Shown one piece after another: positions 18,105-27,697 of a DNA stretch of 64,000 bases (the first letter of the stretch is position 1; every line of letters begins with the position of its first letter). This stretch comes from Kribbella qitaiheensis (GTDB lineage: Bacteria; Actinomycetota; Actinomycetes; Propionibacteriales; Kribbellaceae), in assembly GCF_014217565.1 (NCBI RefSeq), contig NZ_CP043661.1:868001-932000 (forward strand). Reading direction: 5' to 3'. The notes under the pieces are model-generated. The model ran no database searches. It had not been told where the DNA came from and worked only from the letters and a program-made list of their open reading frames with translations. Both the position numbers and the translations under genes were made by a program.

Positions 18105-18873
18105 CCGCCGGCTCCTCGATCGGCCCGCCGTACCCGTGCCCGTTGAAGAAGTCACCGGTCTCGTACCGCAGCAGCGTCGGCACCGCCCGCTCCGGACGGT
18201 CCGTCTTGGCCCACGCGACGCCGTTCGCGATCACCTTGCGGACGTCCTTGTGGTGGTATACCGGGAAGTCCTGATCGCCAGGGGAGAAGTAGAAGATCTT
18301 CCCGTGCCCGCGGTGGAACGTGCAGCCGGACCGGAACACCTCGCCGCCGGAGAACGACGAGACGAAGATCAGCTCGTCCGGCACCGGGATGTCGAAGAAC
18401 TCGCCGTACATCTCCTGCTGCTCGATCACGATCGGATGTGGCACCCCTTGCGCGATCGGATGGGTCGGGTTGATCGTCCAGACCAGCTCGCGATCCCGTT
18501 CGCTGCGCCAGCGCAGGGTGCACGAGGTCCCCATCAACTTGCCGAAGATCTTCGACCAGTGGCCGGAGTGCAGTACGACCATGCCCATCCCGGCCAGCAC
18601 GTGCTGGTAGACCCGGCCGACCACCTTGTCGTCCACTTCGCCATGCGCGGCGTGCCCCCACCACACCAGTACGTCGGTCGCCGCCAGCACCTCCTCGGTC
18701 AGGCCGTGCTCGGGTTCGTCGAGAGTCGTCGTGGCGACCGTCGCTTCGGCTCCGAGGTTGTCGCTGATCCCGGCGGCGATCGTGCTGTGCATGCCGTCGG
18801 GGTAGATCTCGGCGACGTGCGGCTCGACCTGCTCGTGCCGGTTCTCGCCCCAGACGAGTACGCGAATCGTCAT
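18097..18873 (-). CDS. ThuA-domain protein (trehalose utilisation-like)
   Basis: The sequence (IRVLVWGENRHEQ, VLVWWGHAAHGEVDD, MGMVVLHSGHWSKIFGKLMG, FRSGCTFHRGHGKIFYFSPG) matches the ThuA family, which has a glutamine-amidotransferase-like fold. In rhizobia ThuA and ThuB work in catabolism of trehalose-type disaccharides through 3-keto intermediates. The neighbouring Gfo/Idh/MocA gene would then be the ThuB-like partner. The ATG at 18873 has an AAAGGA 8 bases upstream and is preferred to the GTG at 18879. The exact sugar is unknown. Confidence 0.85.
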   Translation of the reverse strand: MTIRVLVWGENRHEQVEPHVAEIYPDGMHSTIAAGISDNLGAEATVATTTLDEPEHGLTEEVLAATDVLVWWGHAAHGEVDDKVVGRVYQHVLAGMGMVVLHSGHWSKIFGKLMGTSCTLRWRSERDRELVWTINPTHPIAQGVPHPIVIEQQEMYGEFFDIPVPDELIFVSSFSGGEVFRSGCTFHRGHGKIFYFSPGDQDFPVYHHKDVRKVIANGVAWAKTDRPERAVPTLLRYETGDFFNGHGYGGPIEEPADA

Positions 18874-18895
18874 ATTCACAGTCCTTTGAAGTGGG

Positions 18896-19723
18896 TTACT
18901 TGACGGCTCCGCCGATGGCGCCGGCGGCGATGTACTTCTGCGCTGCGACCAGCAGCACGATGGCCGGGATCGCCGAGAGGACCGCGGTCGCCATCACCGC
19001 GTTCCAGTTCTGTACCTGGGTGCCGAGGTACTGATAGATCCCGAGCGTCACTGGCCGGACGCCGCCCTTGGTGGTCAAGGTCAGCGCGAACAGGAAGTCG
19101 CTCCAGGAGAACAGGAAGCTGAACAACCCCGCGGTGATCAGCGAGTTCTTGCTGATCGGCAGCACGATCGCGACGAACGCGCGGAACAGCCCGGCGCCGT
19201 CCACCCGCGCGGCCTCCACCAACGATGGCGGCACCGAGAGCATGAACGAGCGCAGGATCAGGATCGCGAACGGGATGGCGCTGCTGCAGTTGGCCACGAT
19301 CAGCCCGGGGATCGAGTTCAGCAGCCCGACCTTTTCGTACGCCATGTAGAGCGCGTTGGCGATCACGATGCCCGGGATCATCTGCGAGATCAGGATCGCC
19401 AGCAAGCCGATCGAGACCCAACGGGACCGGAATTGCGAGAGCGCGTACGCGCACGGGGTGGCGATCGCCAGGCTGAGCACCACGGTTCCGGCCGCGATGA
19501 TCATGCTGGTGACCAGGTTGCCGCCCTGTTCGCTGAGCGCCCGCCGGTAGCCGGCGAACGTCGGGTCGAGCGGCAGGAAGCCGGCGGTCAAGGTGTTCCC
19601 GGACGGCTGCAGTGAGGCGTTCACCATCCAGTACACCGGGAAGAGCATCACGCCCAGGATCAGTACGCCGATCACGGTGTAGGTCACCCGACGGGCTGTG
19701 GAGTCGGTGATCCGCTTGCTCAT
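18896..19723 (-). CDS. Sugar ABC transporter permease, MalG type
   Basis: There are about six hydrophobic helices, the first at VTYTVIGVLILGVMLFPVYW. The EAA loop that contacts the ATPase is EAARVDGAGLFRAFVAIVLP. These features place it in the CUT1 (carbohydrate uptake) permease family as the second, MalG-like subunit. The ATG at 19723 lies 10 bases after the MalF-like gene; a longer frame would overlap that gene. No ATPase gene is present in the module, so a shared MsiK-type ATPase encoded elsewhere probably powers it, as is usual in actinomycetes. Confidence 0.9.
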   Translation of the reverse strand: MSKRITDSTARRVTYTVIGVLILGVMLFPVYWMVNASLQPSGNTLTAGFLPLDPTFAGYRRALSEQGGNLVTSMIIAAGTVVLSLAIATPCAYALSQFRSRWVSIGLLAILISQMIPGIVIANALYMAYEKVGLLNSIPGLIVANCSSAIPFAILILRSFMLSVPPSLVEAARVDGAGLFRAFVAIVLPISKNSLITAGLFSFLFSWSDFLFALTLTTKGGVRPVTLGIYQYLGTQVQNWNAVMATAVLSAIPAIVLLVAAQKYIAAGAIGGAVK

Positions 19724-19733
19724 CCTCGTACTC

Positions 19734-20693
19734 CTACTCGTCGGCGGCACGACGGGTGCCGCGCAGATAGAGGACCGCGAACGCCAGCGAGATCGCGATC
19801 AGGATGTTGCTCAGCGCGGCGCCTTCGCCGAACTTGAAGTCGACGAACGACCGCTCGTACGACTGGGTCGCCAACGTCTGGGTCGCATTGGCCGGTCCAC
19901 CGCCGGTCAGGCCGAGGATGATGTCCAGCACCTTGATCGTGTAGACGACCCCGAGCATCAGCAGCACACTCGCCACCGCGCGCAGGTTCGGCCAGGTGAT
20001 GTACCAGAACGCGCGCCAACCCGTGGCGCCGTCCAGCTGCCCCGCCTCGTACAGCTCGTCCGGGATCTCACTCAGACCGGAGTACAGCAGCGTCACGTTG
20101 AACGGGATGCCGATCCAGATGTTCACGCCGATCACCACGATCAGGGCGACCGACGGCGAGTTCAGCCACGGCACCGGTTCGTTGATCAGGTGCAGCCCGG
20201 CCAGGGTGCGGTTCAGGATGCCGCTGTCCTGCTCGAGGATCGAGCGCCAGGTCGCACTCGACACGATCAACGGCAGCAGCCAGGGCAGCAGGAGCAGCGA
20301 TCGCAGTACGCCGCTGAGCGGGAACTTCTTGTGGAAGAACAGCGCCAGCGCCAGCCCGATCGCGAACTGGAACGCGATCGAGCCGATGGTGAACAGTGCC
20401 GTGTTCGTCATCGCCTGCGAGAACAGCTGGTCCTTCACGACCGTGGTGTAGTTCTTCAGGCCGACCCAGGGTGCCTCGCCGGTGAAGAAGGTCCGCAGGC
20501 TGTAGTCCTGCAGGCTCATCAACAGGTTCTTCACGACCGGATAGCCGAACAGCGCGACCATCGCCAGGATTGCGGGCAGTACGAACAGCAGCTTGGTCAG
20601 ATCCTCGCCGCGGTGGCGCCGACCGGTCGGCCTGCGAGCAGGCTTCCGGCCGGACGCCGCGGCGTCGTTGCGAGTCAACGTCGCATGAGCCAT
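19734..20693 (-). CDS. Sugar ABC transporter permease, MalF type
   Basis: The 319-residue protein begins with a basic cytoplasmic tail (GRKPARRPTGRRHRGEDL). About six membrane helices follow (LLFVLPAILAMVALFGYPVV, and others). The EAA loop is YEAGQLDGATGWRAFWYITW, diagnostic of CUT1 permeases. It pairs with the MalG-like protein encoded next. The gene starts 5 bases after the binding-protein gene, so binding protein and permeases form one operon. Confidence 0.9.
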   Translation of the reverse strand: MAHATLTRNDAAASGRKPARRPTGRRHRGEDLTKLLFVLPAILAMVALFGYPVVKNLLMSLQDYSLRTFFTGEAPWVGLKNYTTVVKDQLFSQAMTNTALFTIGSIAFQFAIGLALALFFHKKFPLSGVLRSLLLLPWLLPLIVSSATWRSILEQDSGILNRTLAGLHLINEPVPWLNSPSVALIVVIGVNIWIGIPFNVTLLYSGLSEIPDELYEAGQLDGATGWRAFWYITWPNLRAVASVLLMLGVVYTIKVLDIILGLTGGGPANATQTLATQSYERSFVDFKFGEGAALSNILIAISLAFAVLYLRGTRRAADE

Positions 20694-20698
20694 CCCGA

Positions 20699-21928
20699 TC
20701 AGCCGCCGGCAGCCTGCTTGAAGGCGTCCTGGGCCGAGGACTTACCGGTCAGTGCCAGCGCGATCGCCTGATAGATCACCTTGGCCGCCTCCGGCCATTT
20801 GTCGCCGAGCTTGCCGGTCCGGGCCCGGGCGTTCACGACCTGCTCGGTGAAGGCCTTCATCGACGGGACTTCCTTGACGTACTGGTCGAGCAGCGCGGTC
20901 CGCGTCGGCACCGTGAACCGGGCCTTCGCCCAGGCCATCTCGTTCTCGTCCGAGGTCAGGCACTTCACGAAGTCGGCGGCCTTCTGCTGCTTGGCCTGGT
21001 CCTTGTTCAGCGGGACCGTCCAGGCTTCACCGCCCAGCGGCGCGGTCGGAGTCTGCCCGGCCTTGTTCACCGGGAACTGGACCACGTCCCACTTGACGTT
21101 CGGGCTCTTCTGCAACGCCGGGATCTGCCACGGACCGTTCACCATCATCGCGGCCTTGCCGGCCACGAACTGATCCTTGGCGTCGCCCTGCGTCCAGTTG
21201 ATGACGCTCTTCGAGGCCGACCCTGACTGGACGAGATCCACCCACAGCTGCAGGGCCTCCGACACCTGCGGGGTGTTCAGATCGGTCTCGTCGCCACCGT
21301 TGGTCCACATCGCCGGCAAGAACTGCCAGGCACCTTCGTACGTCGCGTTCGCGTTGAACGCGATGCCGTAGCGGCCGGGTTGGGTCAGCTTCTTGGCGGC
21401 AGCCTTCAGCTCGTCCCAGGTCTTCGGCGGCTGGACACCGGCGTCGGCGAGCATCTGGGTGTTGTAGAACAACGCGATCGTGTTCACCACCGGGGCCAGC
21501 CCGTAGAGCTTCCCGTCGTACGACGTCGCGTCGACGATGCCCTTCGCGAATCCGTCGGCGCTGACGCCGAGATCGTTCAGAGGGGCCAGCGCGCCGGTCG
21601 CGGCGATCTGCTGTACGTCCGGGTTGTCGAGCATCAGTACGTCGGGCAGCGTCTTCGACGAGGCCTGCTGCAGCACTTTCTGGATCAAGGTGTCACCAGG
21701 CACCGTCTCCCGCTGGATCGTGATGCCGAGCTTGGTGGCGCAGGAGTCGAGGCCCTTCTGGACCAGTGCCTTGTCGGGGTCGTTGTTGTAGTAGTCCAGG
21801 ATCGACAGACTCTTGACACTGTCGCCGGACGAGGTCGACGACGATCCGCCGTTGCCGCCGCAGGCTGCCAGCACGAGCGACAGCGTGGTCGCGCCCGCCA
21901 GCGCAGCGGTCATCCGCTTGCTGATCAT
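20699..21928 (-). CDS. Sugar ABC transporter substrate-binding lipoprotein
   Basis: The N-terminus has a lipoprotein signal (MISKRMTAALAGATTLSLVL, then AAC with Cys as the lipidation site). The body is a family 1 extracellular solute-binding protein (for example PKTWDELKAAAKKLTQPG and GKAAMMVNGPWQIPALQ). It captures a sugar outside the membrane for the two downstream permeases. The ATG at 21928 was chosen because it opens the signal peptide. The upstream gap contains candidate LacI operators. Confidence 0.9.
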   Translation of the reverse strand: MISKRMTAALAGATTLSLVLAACGGNGGSSSTSSGDSVKSLSILDYYNNDPDKALVQKGLDSCATKLGITIQRETVPGDTLIQKVLQQASSKTLPDVLMLDNPDVQQIAATGALAPLNDLGVSADGFAKGIVDATSYDGKLYGLAPVVNTIALFYNTQMLADAGVQPPKTWDELKAAAKKLTQPGRYGIAFNANATYEGAWQFLPAMWTNGGDETDLNTPQVSEALQLWVDLVQSGSASKSVINWTQGDAKDQFVAGKAAMMVNGPWQIPALQKSPNVKWDVVQFPVNKAGQTPTAPLGGEAWTVPLNKDQAKQQKAADFVKCLTSDENEMAWAKARFTVPTRTALLDQYVKEVPSMKAFTEQVVNARARTGKLGDKWPEAAKVIYQAIALALTGKSSAQDAFKQAAGG

Positions 21929-21981
21929 GACATTGCGCTCCTTCAGGGGAGGTGGTCGGTGGCCACTCACAGCGTCCGAGC

Positions 21982-22048
21982 AAAGCGCTTAACCGCTGGC
22001 CGTCAAGGAGTGACATTCACTTGTTTACGAGGGAGTAAACCGCTTAAC
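21982..22048. promoter_or_regulatory. LacI-type operator candidates in the divergent promoter region
   Basis: The gap between the transport operon and the lacI-like gene contains a perfect GTTTAC-N6-GTAAAC palindrome (22023-22040). It also contains AAGCGCTT (21983-21990). The string CGCTTAAC occurs twice in direct orientation (21986-21993 and 22041-22048), 55 bases apart. CG-centred palindromes such as AAGCGCTT are typical LacI-family operators. Repression of both the operon and the regulator gene is likely, though inferred. Confidence 0.55.
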
Positions 22049-22114
22049 TGAGGTTGAGAAGGACTATGTTCCTTAGGTCACACAGCTGTCAAGAGTTCAG
22101 AGGGGGCCGATTCG

Positions 22115-23167
22115 ATGGTGACGATGCGAGACGTGGCGCGTCAGGCAGGCGTGTCGATCGCCACCGTTTCCTTCCTGCTGAACGACACCAAGCCGGTGAC
22201 GGCGGCGACCCGGGCGAGGATCGAGCAGGCCATGACGGAGCTCGGCTACCGCCGCAACGTCGTGGCCCGTGCGCTGGCCAGCCGGCGGACGCACATCATC
22301 GCGATGGCGTACCCGGCGCTCGATCACCGGTTCGGCTTCTCGGCCGCAGAGTTCTTCACGAGTGCGGCCGACGCGGCGCGCAAGCAGGACTACCACCTAG
22401 TGCTGTGGCCCGTCGGCAACGACGGCATGGAGCTTCGCGAACTGGTCGGGCAGGGACTGGTCGACGGCGTGGTGCTGATGGAGGTGCAGCTCGAAGATCC
22501 GCGGATCGGCATCCTGCAGAAGACCGAGACGCCGTTCGCGATGATCGGCCGGACCACCGAGCTCGCGGGGCTGTCGCACGTCGACATCGACTTCGATACC
22601 ACCGTCGAGAGCGCGATCGGCCATCTCCACGGCCTGGGACACCGCAAACTCGTGCTGGTCTCCGGTGACCTCACCGACCCGCGCTTCCACAACTACGGGC
22701 CCTACGTCCGCACAGAGGCGGCGTACCGGCGGATCGCCGCGGAGTACGGCGTACAGGTCGTCGTGCTGGAGTGCGCGGACACGACCCGGGCCGGGCAGGA
22801 GGCCGCGGCGCGGCTGATGCGCGAGCACCCGGACACCACGGCCGTGCTGGTTCTGAACGAGTACGCCGGACTCGGGGTCGCCTCCGGCCTCAATCGGCTC
22901 GGGTACGACGTACCGGCGGAGATCTCGATTCTCGCGCTCCTGATGGCTCCCGAGACCGCGGCGTTGTCCGACCCCGAACTCACCATCATGCGAACACCCG
23001 GCCCCGAGCTGGGTCAGCTGGGCACCGAGGCCCTCATCCGCCAACTGGAAGGCGCCGACCCGCTCCCACCGCAACTGGTAGCTGCCGACCTCCTCCCCGG
23101 CGCCACCATAGCCCCACCCCGGCGCGGCAAGACGCATCCGAAGGCACGGGTGAAATCAGGGCGTTGA
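22115..23167 (+). CDS. LacI-family transcriptional regulator
   Basis: The N-terminal HTH and hinge are clear (MRDVARQAGVSIATVSFLLN, then AMTELGYRRNVVARALASRR). A periplasmic-binding-protein-like ligand domain follows (MIGRTTELAGLSHVDIDFDT, LVLVSGDLTDPRF). It should repress the divergent sugar module and release it when the sugar or a derivative binds. A G-rich ribosome site (AGAGGGGG) precedes the ATG. Its last 12 bases overlap the end of the convergent cyclase gene. Confidence 0.9.
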   Translation: MVTMRDVARQAGVSIATVSFLLNDTKPVTAATRARIEQAMTELGYRRNVVARALASRRTHIIAMAYPALDHRFGFSAAEFFTSAADAARKQDYHLVLWPVGNDGMELRELVGQGLVDGVVLMEVQLEDPRIGILQKTETPFAMIGRTTELAGLSHVDIDFDTTVESAIGHLHGLGHRKLVLVSGDLTDPRFHNYGPYVRTEAAYRRIAAEYGVQVVVLECADTTRAGQEAAARLMREHPDTTAVLVLNEYAGLGVASGLNRLGYDVPAEISILALLMAPETAALSDPELTIMRTPGPELGQLGTEALIRQLEGADPLPPQLVAADLLPGATIAPPRRGKTHPKARVKSGR

Positions 23168-24736
23168 CGAAGGAACTTGCGGCGTAGCGAGGCGGGTGGG
23201 CTGGGTGCGGCCGCGGACGGTGATCTCCTTGCCGGGTTGCCAATGCGCGGCTTCGGCGGGGGCGGCTTCGGTTACCGCGGTCATGGACGCGACCAGGCGG
23301 CCGGGGACCGTCTTCGCGATTTCGGTGAGGCGGGCCGCTTCGTTCACCGGGTCGCCTATGACGGTGTATTCGTAGCGGCGGACGTCGCCGACCGTACCTG
23401 CGACGACGATACCGGCGGTGACCCCGATGCCGGCCGTTGCCTCGGGCAACTCTTCACTGAGCCGGCGGGCCAGCGCACGGCCGGCTTGGAGAGCGCTCCC
23501 TGCCGCGTCTGGTAGTTCAGTAGGGGCGCCGAAGACAGCGAGTACGGCGTCGCCGGCGAACTTGTTGACGAACCCGCCGGCCGCGTCCACCTCGTCGACG
23601 ACGAGAGCGAAGAAGCGGTTCAGCAGTTCGACCACCTCGCCGGGCGGCCGGGTCGCCGCTAGCTCGGTCGAGCCGGTCAGGTCGACGAACAGAACCGCGA
23701 CGAAGCGTTCCTCGCCGCCGAGAGTGTCACTGGTCAGGGCCTCCCGCACCACCGACGGTCCGACGTACCGGCCGAAGAGATCGCGAAGTCGTTCCCGCTC
23801 GCGCAGGCCGGCTGCCATCCGGTTGAAGCCGGCTTGGAGCGAGCCGAGTTCGGTGCCGTCGAAGACCGGGATGCGGACGTCCAGATCGCCGCGTCCGATC
23901 AACGTCAACGCGTTCCGTACCGAACGGACGGGAGCGACGACGGAACGCGCGGAGAGCGTGGTCAGGATCAAGCCGCAGACCAGTACTACGGTGCCGAGGG
24001 CAAGGATGATCACCGAGAGCCGGGTCGCGGTGACGTCGCCTTCGATCAGCGCGAGTACGGCGGTCAGCATCAGCCCCACTACCGGGACACCCGATCCGAC
24101 CGCCCAGAAGAACACCGTGCGCGCCTTCAGCCCAGCGGCCAGCAGCCGACGTGGGGGAGCCTCATCGGCAAGAGCGCGGGCTGCGATCGGGCGGAGGGCG
24201 AACTCGGTCAGCAGGTAGGAGGCGGCACAGGTGACGATGCCGCCGTCGAACGTCGTGACCAGAACGCGGAGAACGCTGTCTGGTTGCAGGACCAGCGTGA
24301 GCACGCTGAAGCCCACCGTCGCCAGCAACCAGAGGAACACCTCGATCATCGTCAGCCGGAGCGGGAGCTGAAGCGTCGCGATCTGCTCGCGGCGGGTGGC
24401 CGGGCGGTCTTCGAGGACCCACTTGGTGACCCGGAGCCCGAGCCGCGTGCTCCACCACGATCCGATGATCACCGCGACCACGAAGTACGCCGGGATCGCG
24501 ATCGACCGGGCCACGACGAGCTCGTGGGTGCTGACCGGACCGGGCAGCACCCACACGGCGAGTACGACCACCACGAGGGCGCCGATGACGTTCGTGCCGA
24601 TGGAGAAGACCGTCAGCAGTGACTGGGCCCGCAAGCGCAGCATCCGCGGACTCTGATCGGCGCGCCCCAGCAGCCACGAGCCGAACGGGCGCCGCTGCAA
24701 CACCACCTCGGCATCACTCTCCGACAACACCCTCAC
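23156..24736 (-). CDS. Membrane-bound class III adenylate/guanylate cyclase
   Basis: The 526-residue protein has about six hydrophobic helices in its first 270 residues. A HAMP linker follows (SVVAPVRSVRNALTLIGRGD, LDVRIPVFDGTELGSLQAGF). The C-terminal class III cyclase domain has a metal-binding Asp in VLFVDLTGST, the second in FAGDAVLAVFGAP, and the GDPVNEAARL motif with transition-state Asn and Arg. It should make cAMP or cGMP from a nucleoside triphosphate in response to an unknown signal. This six-helix plus HAMP plan resembles mycobacterial cyclases of the Rv1318c group. Confidence 0.9.
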   Translation of the reverse strand: MRVLSESDAEVVLQRRPFGSWLLGRADQSPRMLRLRAQSLLTVFSIGTNVIGALVVVVLAVWVLPGPVSTHELVVARSIAIPAYFVVAVIIGSWWSTRLGLRVTKWVLEDRPATRREQIATLQLPLRLTMIEVFLWLLATVGFSVLTLVLQPDSVLRVLVTTFDGGIVTCAASYLLTEFALRPIAARALADEAPPRRLLAAGLKARTVFFWAVGSGVPVVGLMLTAVLALIEGDVTATRLSVIILALGTVVLVCGLILTTLSARSVVAPVRSVRNALTLIGRGDLDVRIPVFDGTELGSLQAGFNRMAAGLRERERLRDLFGRYVGPSVVREALTSDTLGGEERFVAVLFVDLTGSTELAATRPPGEVVELLNRFFALVVDEVDAAGGFVNKFAGDAVLAVFGAPTELPDAAGSALQAGRALARRLSEELPEATAGIGVTAGIVVAGTVGDVRRYEYTVIGDPVNEAARLTEIAKTVPGRLVASMTAVTEAAPAEAAHWQPGKEITVRGRTQPTRLATPQVPSSTP

Positions 24737-24916
24737 AGTCTGCTACGCCCAGCACCCGTCCCCGCAACCGCCTCGCCCGGTCCGAGCCTGTTCCTGCGCG
24801 GGGGACGCAGTCTTGGACAGGTTTTGGCACGGAGATGACCATGGCCCTAATCGGCCGCGTCATCGGGCCTGTCCATGGGTAATGTCCTGCGAACGACATC
24901 TGCCTCAGGAGCCGCT

Positions 24917-26704
24917 GTGACGCACGACCGCCACTCCTACGCCGAACCGGCGTTGGTCCGCACCACCCACCTCGAGCTCGAGTTCGACCTGGACTTCGCC
25001 GCCAAGGTCCTCAGCGGTGCGGCCACCCACACGCTCGCCTGGAGTGGCCCCGGCGACCGATTGGTGCTGGATACGCGCGATCTGACCGTGCTGGCCGTCG
25101 AGGGTTCGACCGGCGACGGCTGGGAGCCGCTGGAGTACAGCGTCGCAGTCCCGGCCGCGGAGCTCGGTTCCGCCCTGACGATCCGGACGCAGTCCCAAGA
25201 GCGGATCCGGGTCAGCTATCGCACCGCGCCGACCGCGACCGGCCTGCAGTGGCTCGAGCCGTCGATGACCGCGGGCGGCGTGCTTCCGTACATGTTCAGC
25301 CAGTCCCAGGCGATCCACGCGCGCAGCTGGGTGCCAGTGCAGGACACTCCGAGCGTCCGGTTCAGCTACGCCGCGCACGTGACCGCGCCGCCGGAGTTGA
25401 TGGTGCTGATGAGCGCCGACAACGGCACCGCTTCCCGGCGTACGGGCTCGTACGACGTGGTGATGCCCGAGCCCATCCCCTCCTACCTGTTGGCGATCGC
25501 GGCCGGTGACCTCGTCTTCGAGCCGACCGGCGAGCGGTCCGGTGTCTGGGCCGAGCCGGAGATGGCCAAGCTGGCCGCGGCCGAGTTCTCCGACACCGAG
25601 GAGATGATGCGCGTCACCGAGGCGCTGTTCGGCCCGTATCGCTGGGGGCGCTACGACATCCTCGTGCTGCCGCCCTCATTCCCGTACGGCGGGATGGAGA
25701 ACCCGCGGATGACCTTCGCGACCCCGACCGTGGTGATCGGCGACAAGTCCCTCGTGACGGTCGTCGCACACGAACTGGCGCACAGCTGGTCCGGCAACCT
25801 GGTCACGCAGGACAGCTGGGACGACATCTGGCTGAACGAAGGCTTCACGTCGTACGTCGAGAACCGGATCGTCGAGGCCGTGTACGGCGCGGAGCTCGCG
25901 GTGATGGAGACCGCGATCAAGCAGCACGCGACCGTCCTGAAGCTCGATCCGCTGCCGCCGGCTGAGCAGGCCGTCGAGCTGCCCGGACTCAACCACAAGT
26001 CGGAGTACCACGGCACGACCTCGCTCGGGCCATTGAAGGGCTCGTGGTTCCTCGAATGGCTGGAGGCGCGGTTCTCGCGCGAGGTGTTCGACCCGTTCCT
26101 GCGCGGGTACTTCGACCGGTTCGCGTTCCGCAGCATCAACTCGGAGGATTTCGCCGCGCATCTCGAGGAGCACCTGCTCGACAAGCACCCCGGCGTGGTC
26201 ACCGCCGACGAGGTCGCCGCCTGGATGGACGAGCCGGGTATTCCCGCCTTCGCCAAGCGCGCCGGCTCGGCACGATTCGCCGTGGTCGACCAGCTGCGCG
26301 AGAAGTGGCTGACCGCGGGCGACCTGCCGACCGGCGCGACGGGCTGGACCACCCACGAGTGGCTGCGCTTCCTCGATGCGGCGCCCGACGTGTGGACGGC
26401 CGACCAACTGCAGGACCTGGACCGCGAGTGCGGCCTGACCGGTACCGCGAACGGCGAGATCGCGCGCCGCTGGTACTCGATCGTCGCCGCCAGTTCCTAC
26501 ACCCCGGCGTACGACGAAATGGCGAGCTTCCTCACCCGAGTCGGCCGGATGAAGCTGGTGCTGCCCGTTTATCGCGCGTTGGTCGACAGCGGCACCGGGG
26601 CCGAGTTCGCAGCCAAGGTGTTCGAGTCAGCCCGCCCGGGCTACCACCCGATCACCATCGCGGCCGTCCAGAAGATCCTCGCGCCAGGCCGATTCGTGGC
26701 CTAA
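24917..26704 (+). CDS. M1-family zinc metallopeptidase (aminopeptidase)
   Basis: The zinc site is complete: HELAH at residues 285-289 and the third ligand Glu at about residue 308 (DDIWLNEGFTSYVENR). The exopeptidase GxMEN motif is present as YGGMENPRM. A C-terminal helical domain of the leukotriene A4 hydrolase type follows. The protein therefore removes N-terminal residues from peptides and is probably cytoplasmic, since no signal peptide is seen. The GTG at 24917 is preferred over an ATG at 24875 because AGGAG lies 5 bases before it. Confidence 0.9.
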   Translation: MTHDRHSYAEPALVRTTHLELEFDLDFAAKVLSGAATHTLAWSGPGDRLVLDTRDLTVLAVEGSTGDGWEPLEYSVAVPAAELGSALTIRTQSQERIRVSYRTAPTATGLQWLEPSMTAGGVLPYMFSQSQAIHARSWVPVQDTPSVRFSYAAHVTAPPELMVLMSADNGTASRRTGSYDVVMPEPIPSYLLAIAAGDLVFEPTGERSGVWAEPEMAKLAAAEFSDTEEMMRVTEALFGPYRWGRYDILVLPPSFPYGGMENPRMTFATPTVVIGDKSLVTVVAHELAHSWSGNLVTQDSWDDIWLNEGFTSYVENRIVEAVYGAELAVMETAIKQHATVLKLDPLPPAEQAVELPGLNHKSEYHGTTSLGPLKGSWFLEWLEARFSREVFDPFLRGYFDRFAFRSINSEDFAAHLEEHLLDKHPGVVTADEVAAWMDEPGIPAFAKRAGSARFAVVDQLREKWLTAGDLPTGATGWTTHEWLRFLDAAPDVWTADQLQDLDRECGLTGTANGEIARRWYSIVAASSYTPAYDEMASFLTRVGRMKLVLPVYRALVDSGTGAEFAAKVFESARPGYHPITIAAVQKILAPGRFVA

Positions 26705-27609
26705 CTGCCCCCGAGGTCGAGGGTGTAGCGGTGGGTGCGATGGGTTTCGCGGTAGCCGAGGACAGCGTTGACGCGTTGCATGGCCGTGTTGTTGTCGGCG
26801 GTGTCGGTGAGAAGGCCGGTGAGGTCGGGGAAGCCGGACCTCGTACTGCGGATGGATTCGGCCTTCATCCACAGGGCCAGACCGTGGCCGCGGTGCTTGG
26901 GAAGGACCGCCGTGCCGTAGTGCTGGGCGTCGCCCTTGCCGTCAGCCGGTACGACGAGTTCGGTGAAGCCGACGATCTGGCCGGTGGACTGCTCGATGGC
27001 GGCGACGGTCAGGAGGGATTCGCCTCGCCGTTCGACGACCTTGGCGATGTGGCGGACGCGGTTGACGTCCCAGATCTCCGCGCCGTACTCGATGTCGCCG
27101 ACGGGCGCGTCGTCCATCGCCTTCCGCGCCTCGGCGTACGTCTCCACGAGCTCGTCGGAGACGACGCCCGACCACGATTCGAGGCGATATCCGGGCGGCT
27201 CGGTCGTCGGCAGCGAGACCTCGGTCAGCGCCAGCCGCGCGAAGATCAGGGTCAGTCCGACGGTGAAGCCCCGGTTCGCCAGGAAGTGATCGGCAGGCGA
27301 ACCGGCGGTCGCATCCGCCAGCATGGTCCGTGCCTCGTGCTCTTTGCCGGCCGCCGCCGCGACGGCGAGCAGTTCCGACCCGATTCCGTGCCGGCGCTCG
27401 GCCGGGTGGACCGCGAGTTCGAGCTCGGCGAGGTGTGCGGAGGACGCTTTGCTGTTCAGCCGGAGGAACGCGGAGCCGATCGGGTTGCCGTCACCGTCGG
27501 ACGCGAGCCACGCGATCCGGCGGCTGAACGGCCGATAGTCGGGATCGGTCAGTGGCGTGATTGAGATGGACAAGTTCGCAACGTAACCAGTCAGCGCATC
27601 CTGCTGCAA
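26701..27609 (-). CDS. Double-domain GNAT acetyltransferase
   Basis: Two GNAT modules are visible. The first has the acetyl-CoA loop in AVHPAERRHGIGSELLAVAA. The second has VLPKHRGHGLALWMKAESIR and ends in VNAVLGYRETHRTHRY. This tandem layout is common in actinobacterial GNAT proteins related to mycothiol synthase, but the neighbourhood gives no link to mycothiol. The stop codon interleaves with that of the convergent M1 peptidase gene. The acceptor is unknown. Confidence 0.8.
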   Translation of the reverse strand: MQQDALTGYVANLSISITPLTDPDYRPFSRRIAWLASDGDGNPIGSAFLRLNSKASSAHLAELELAVHPAERRHGIGSELLAVAAAAGKEHEARTMLADATAGSPADHFLANRGFTVGLTLIFARLALTEVSLPTTEPPGYRLESWSGVVSDELVETYAEARKAMDDAPVGDIEYGAEIWDVNRVRHIAKVVERRGESLLTVAAIEQSTGQIVGFTELVVPADGKGDAQHYGTAVLPKHRGHGLALWMKAESIRSTRSGFPDLTGLLTDTADNNTAMQRVNAVLGYRETHRTHRYTLDLGGS

Positions 27610-27697
27610 CCGAATAGTGAGCGCGGTTTCGGATACGGTGCTGCGGAGACGAACGGCCAGAGGGGAGCCCGGGGTGGAGCAGTACGGGGGAGGACAG

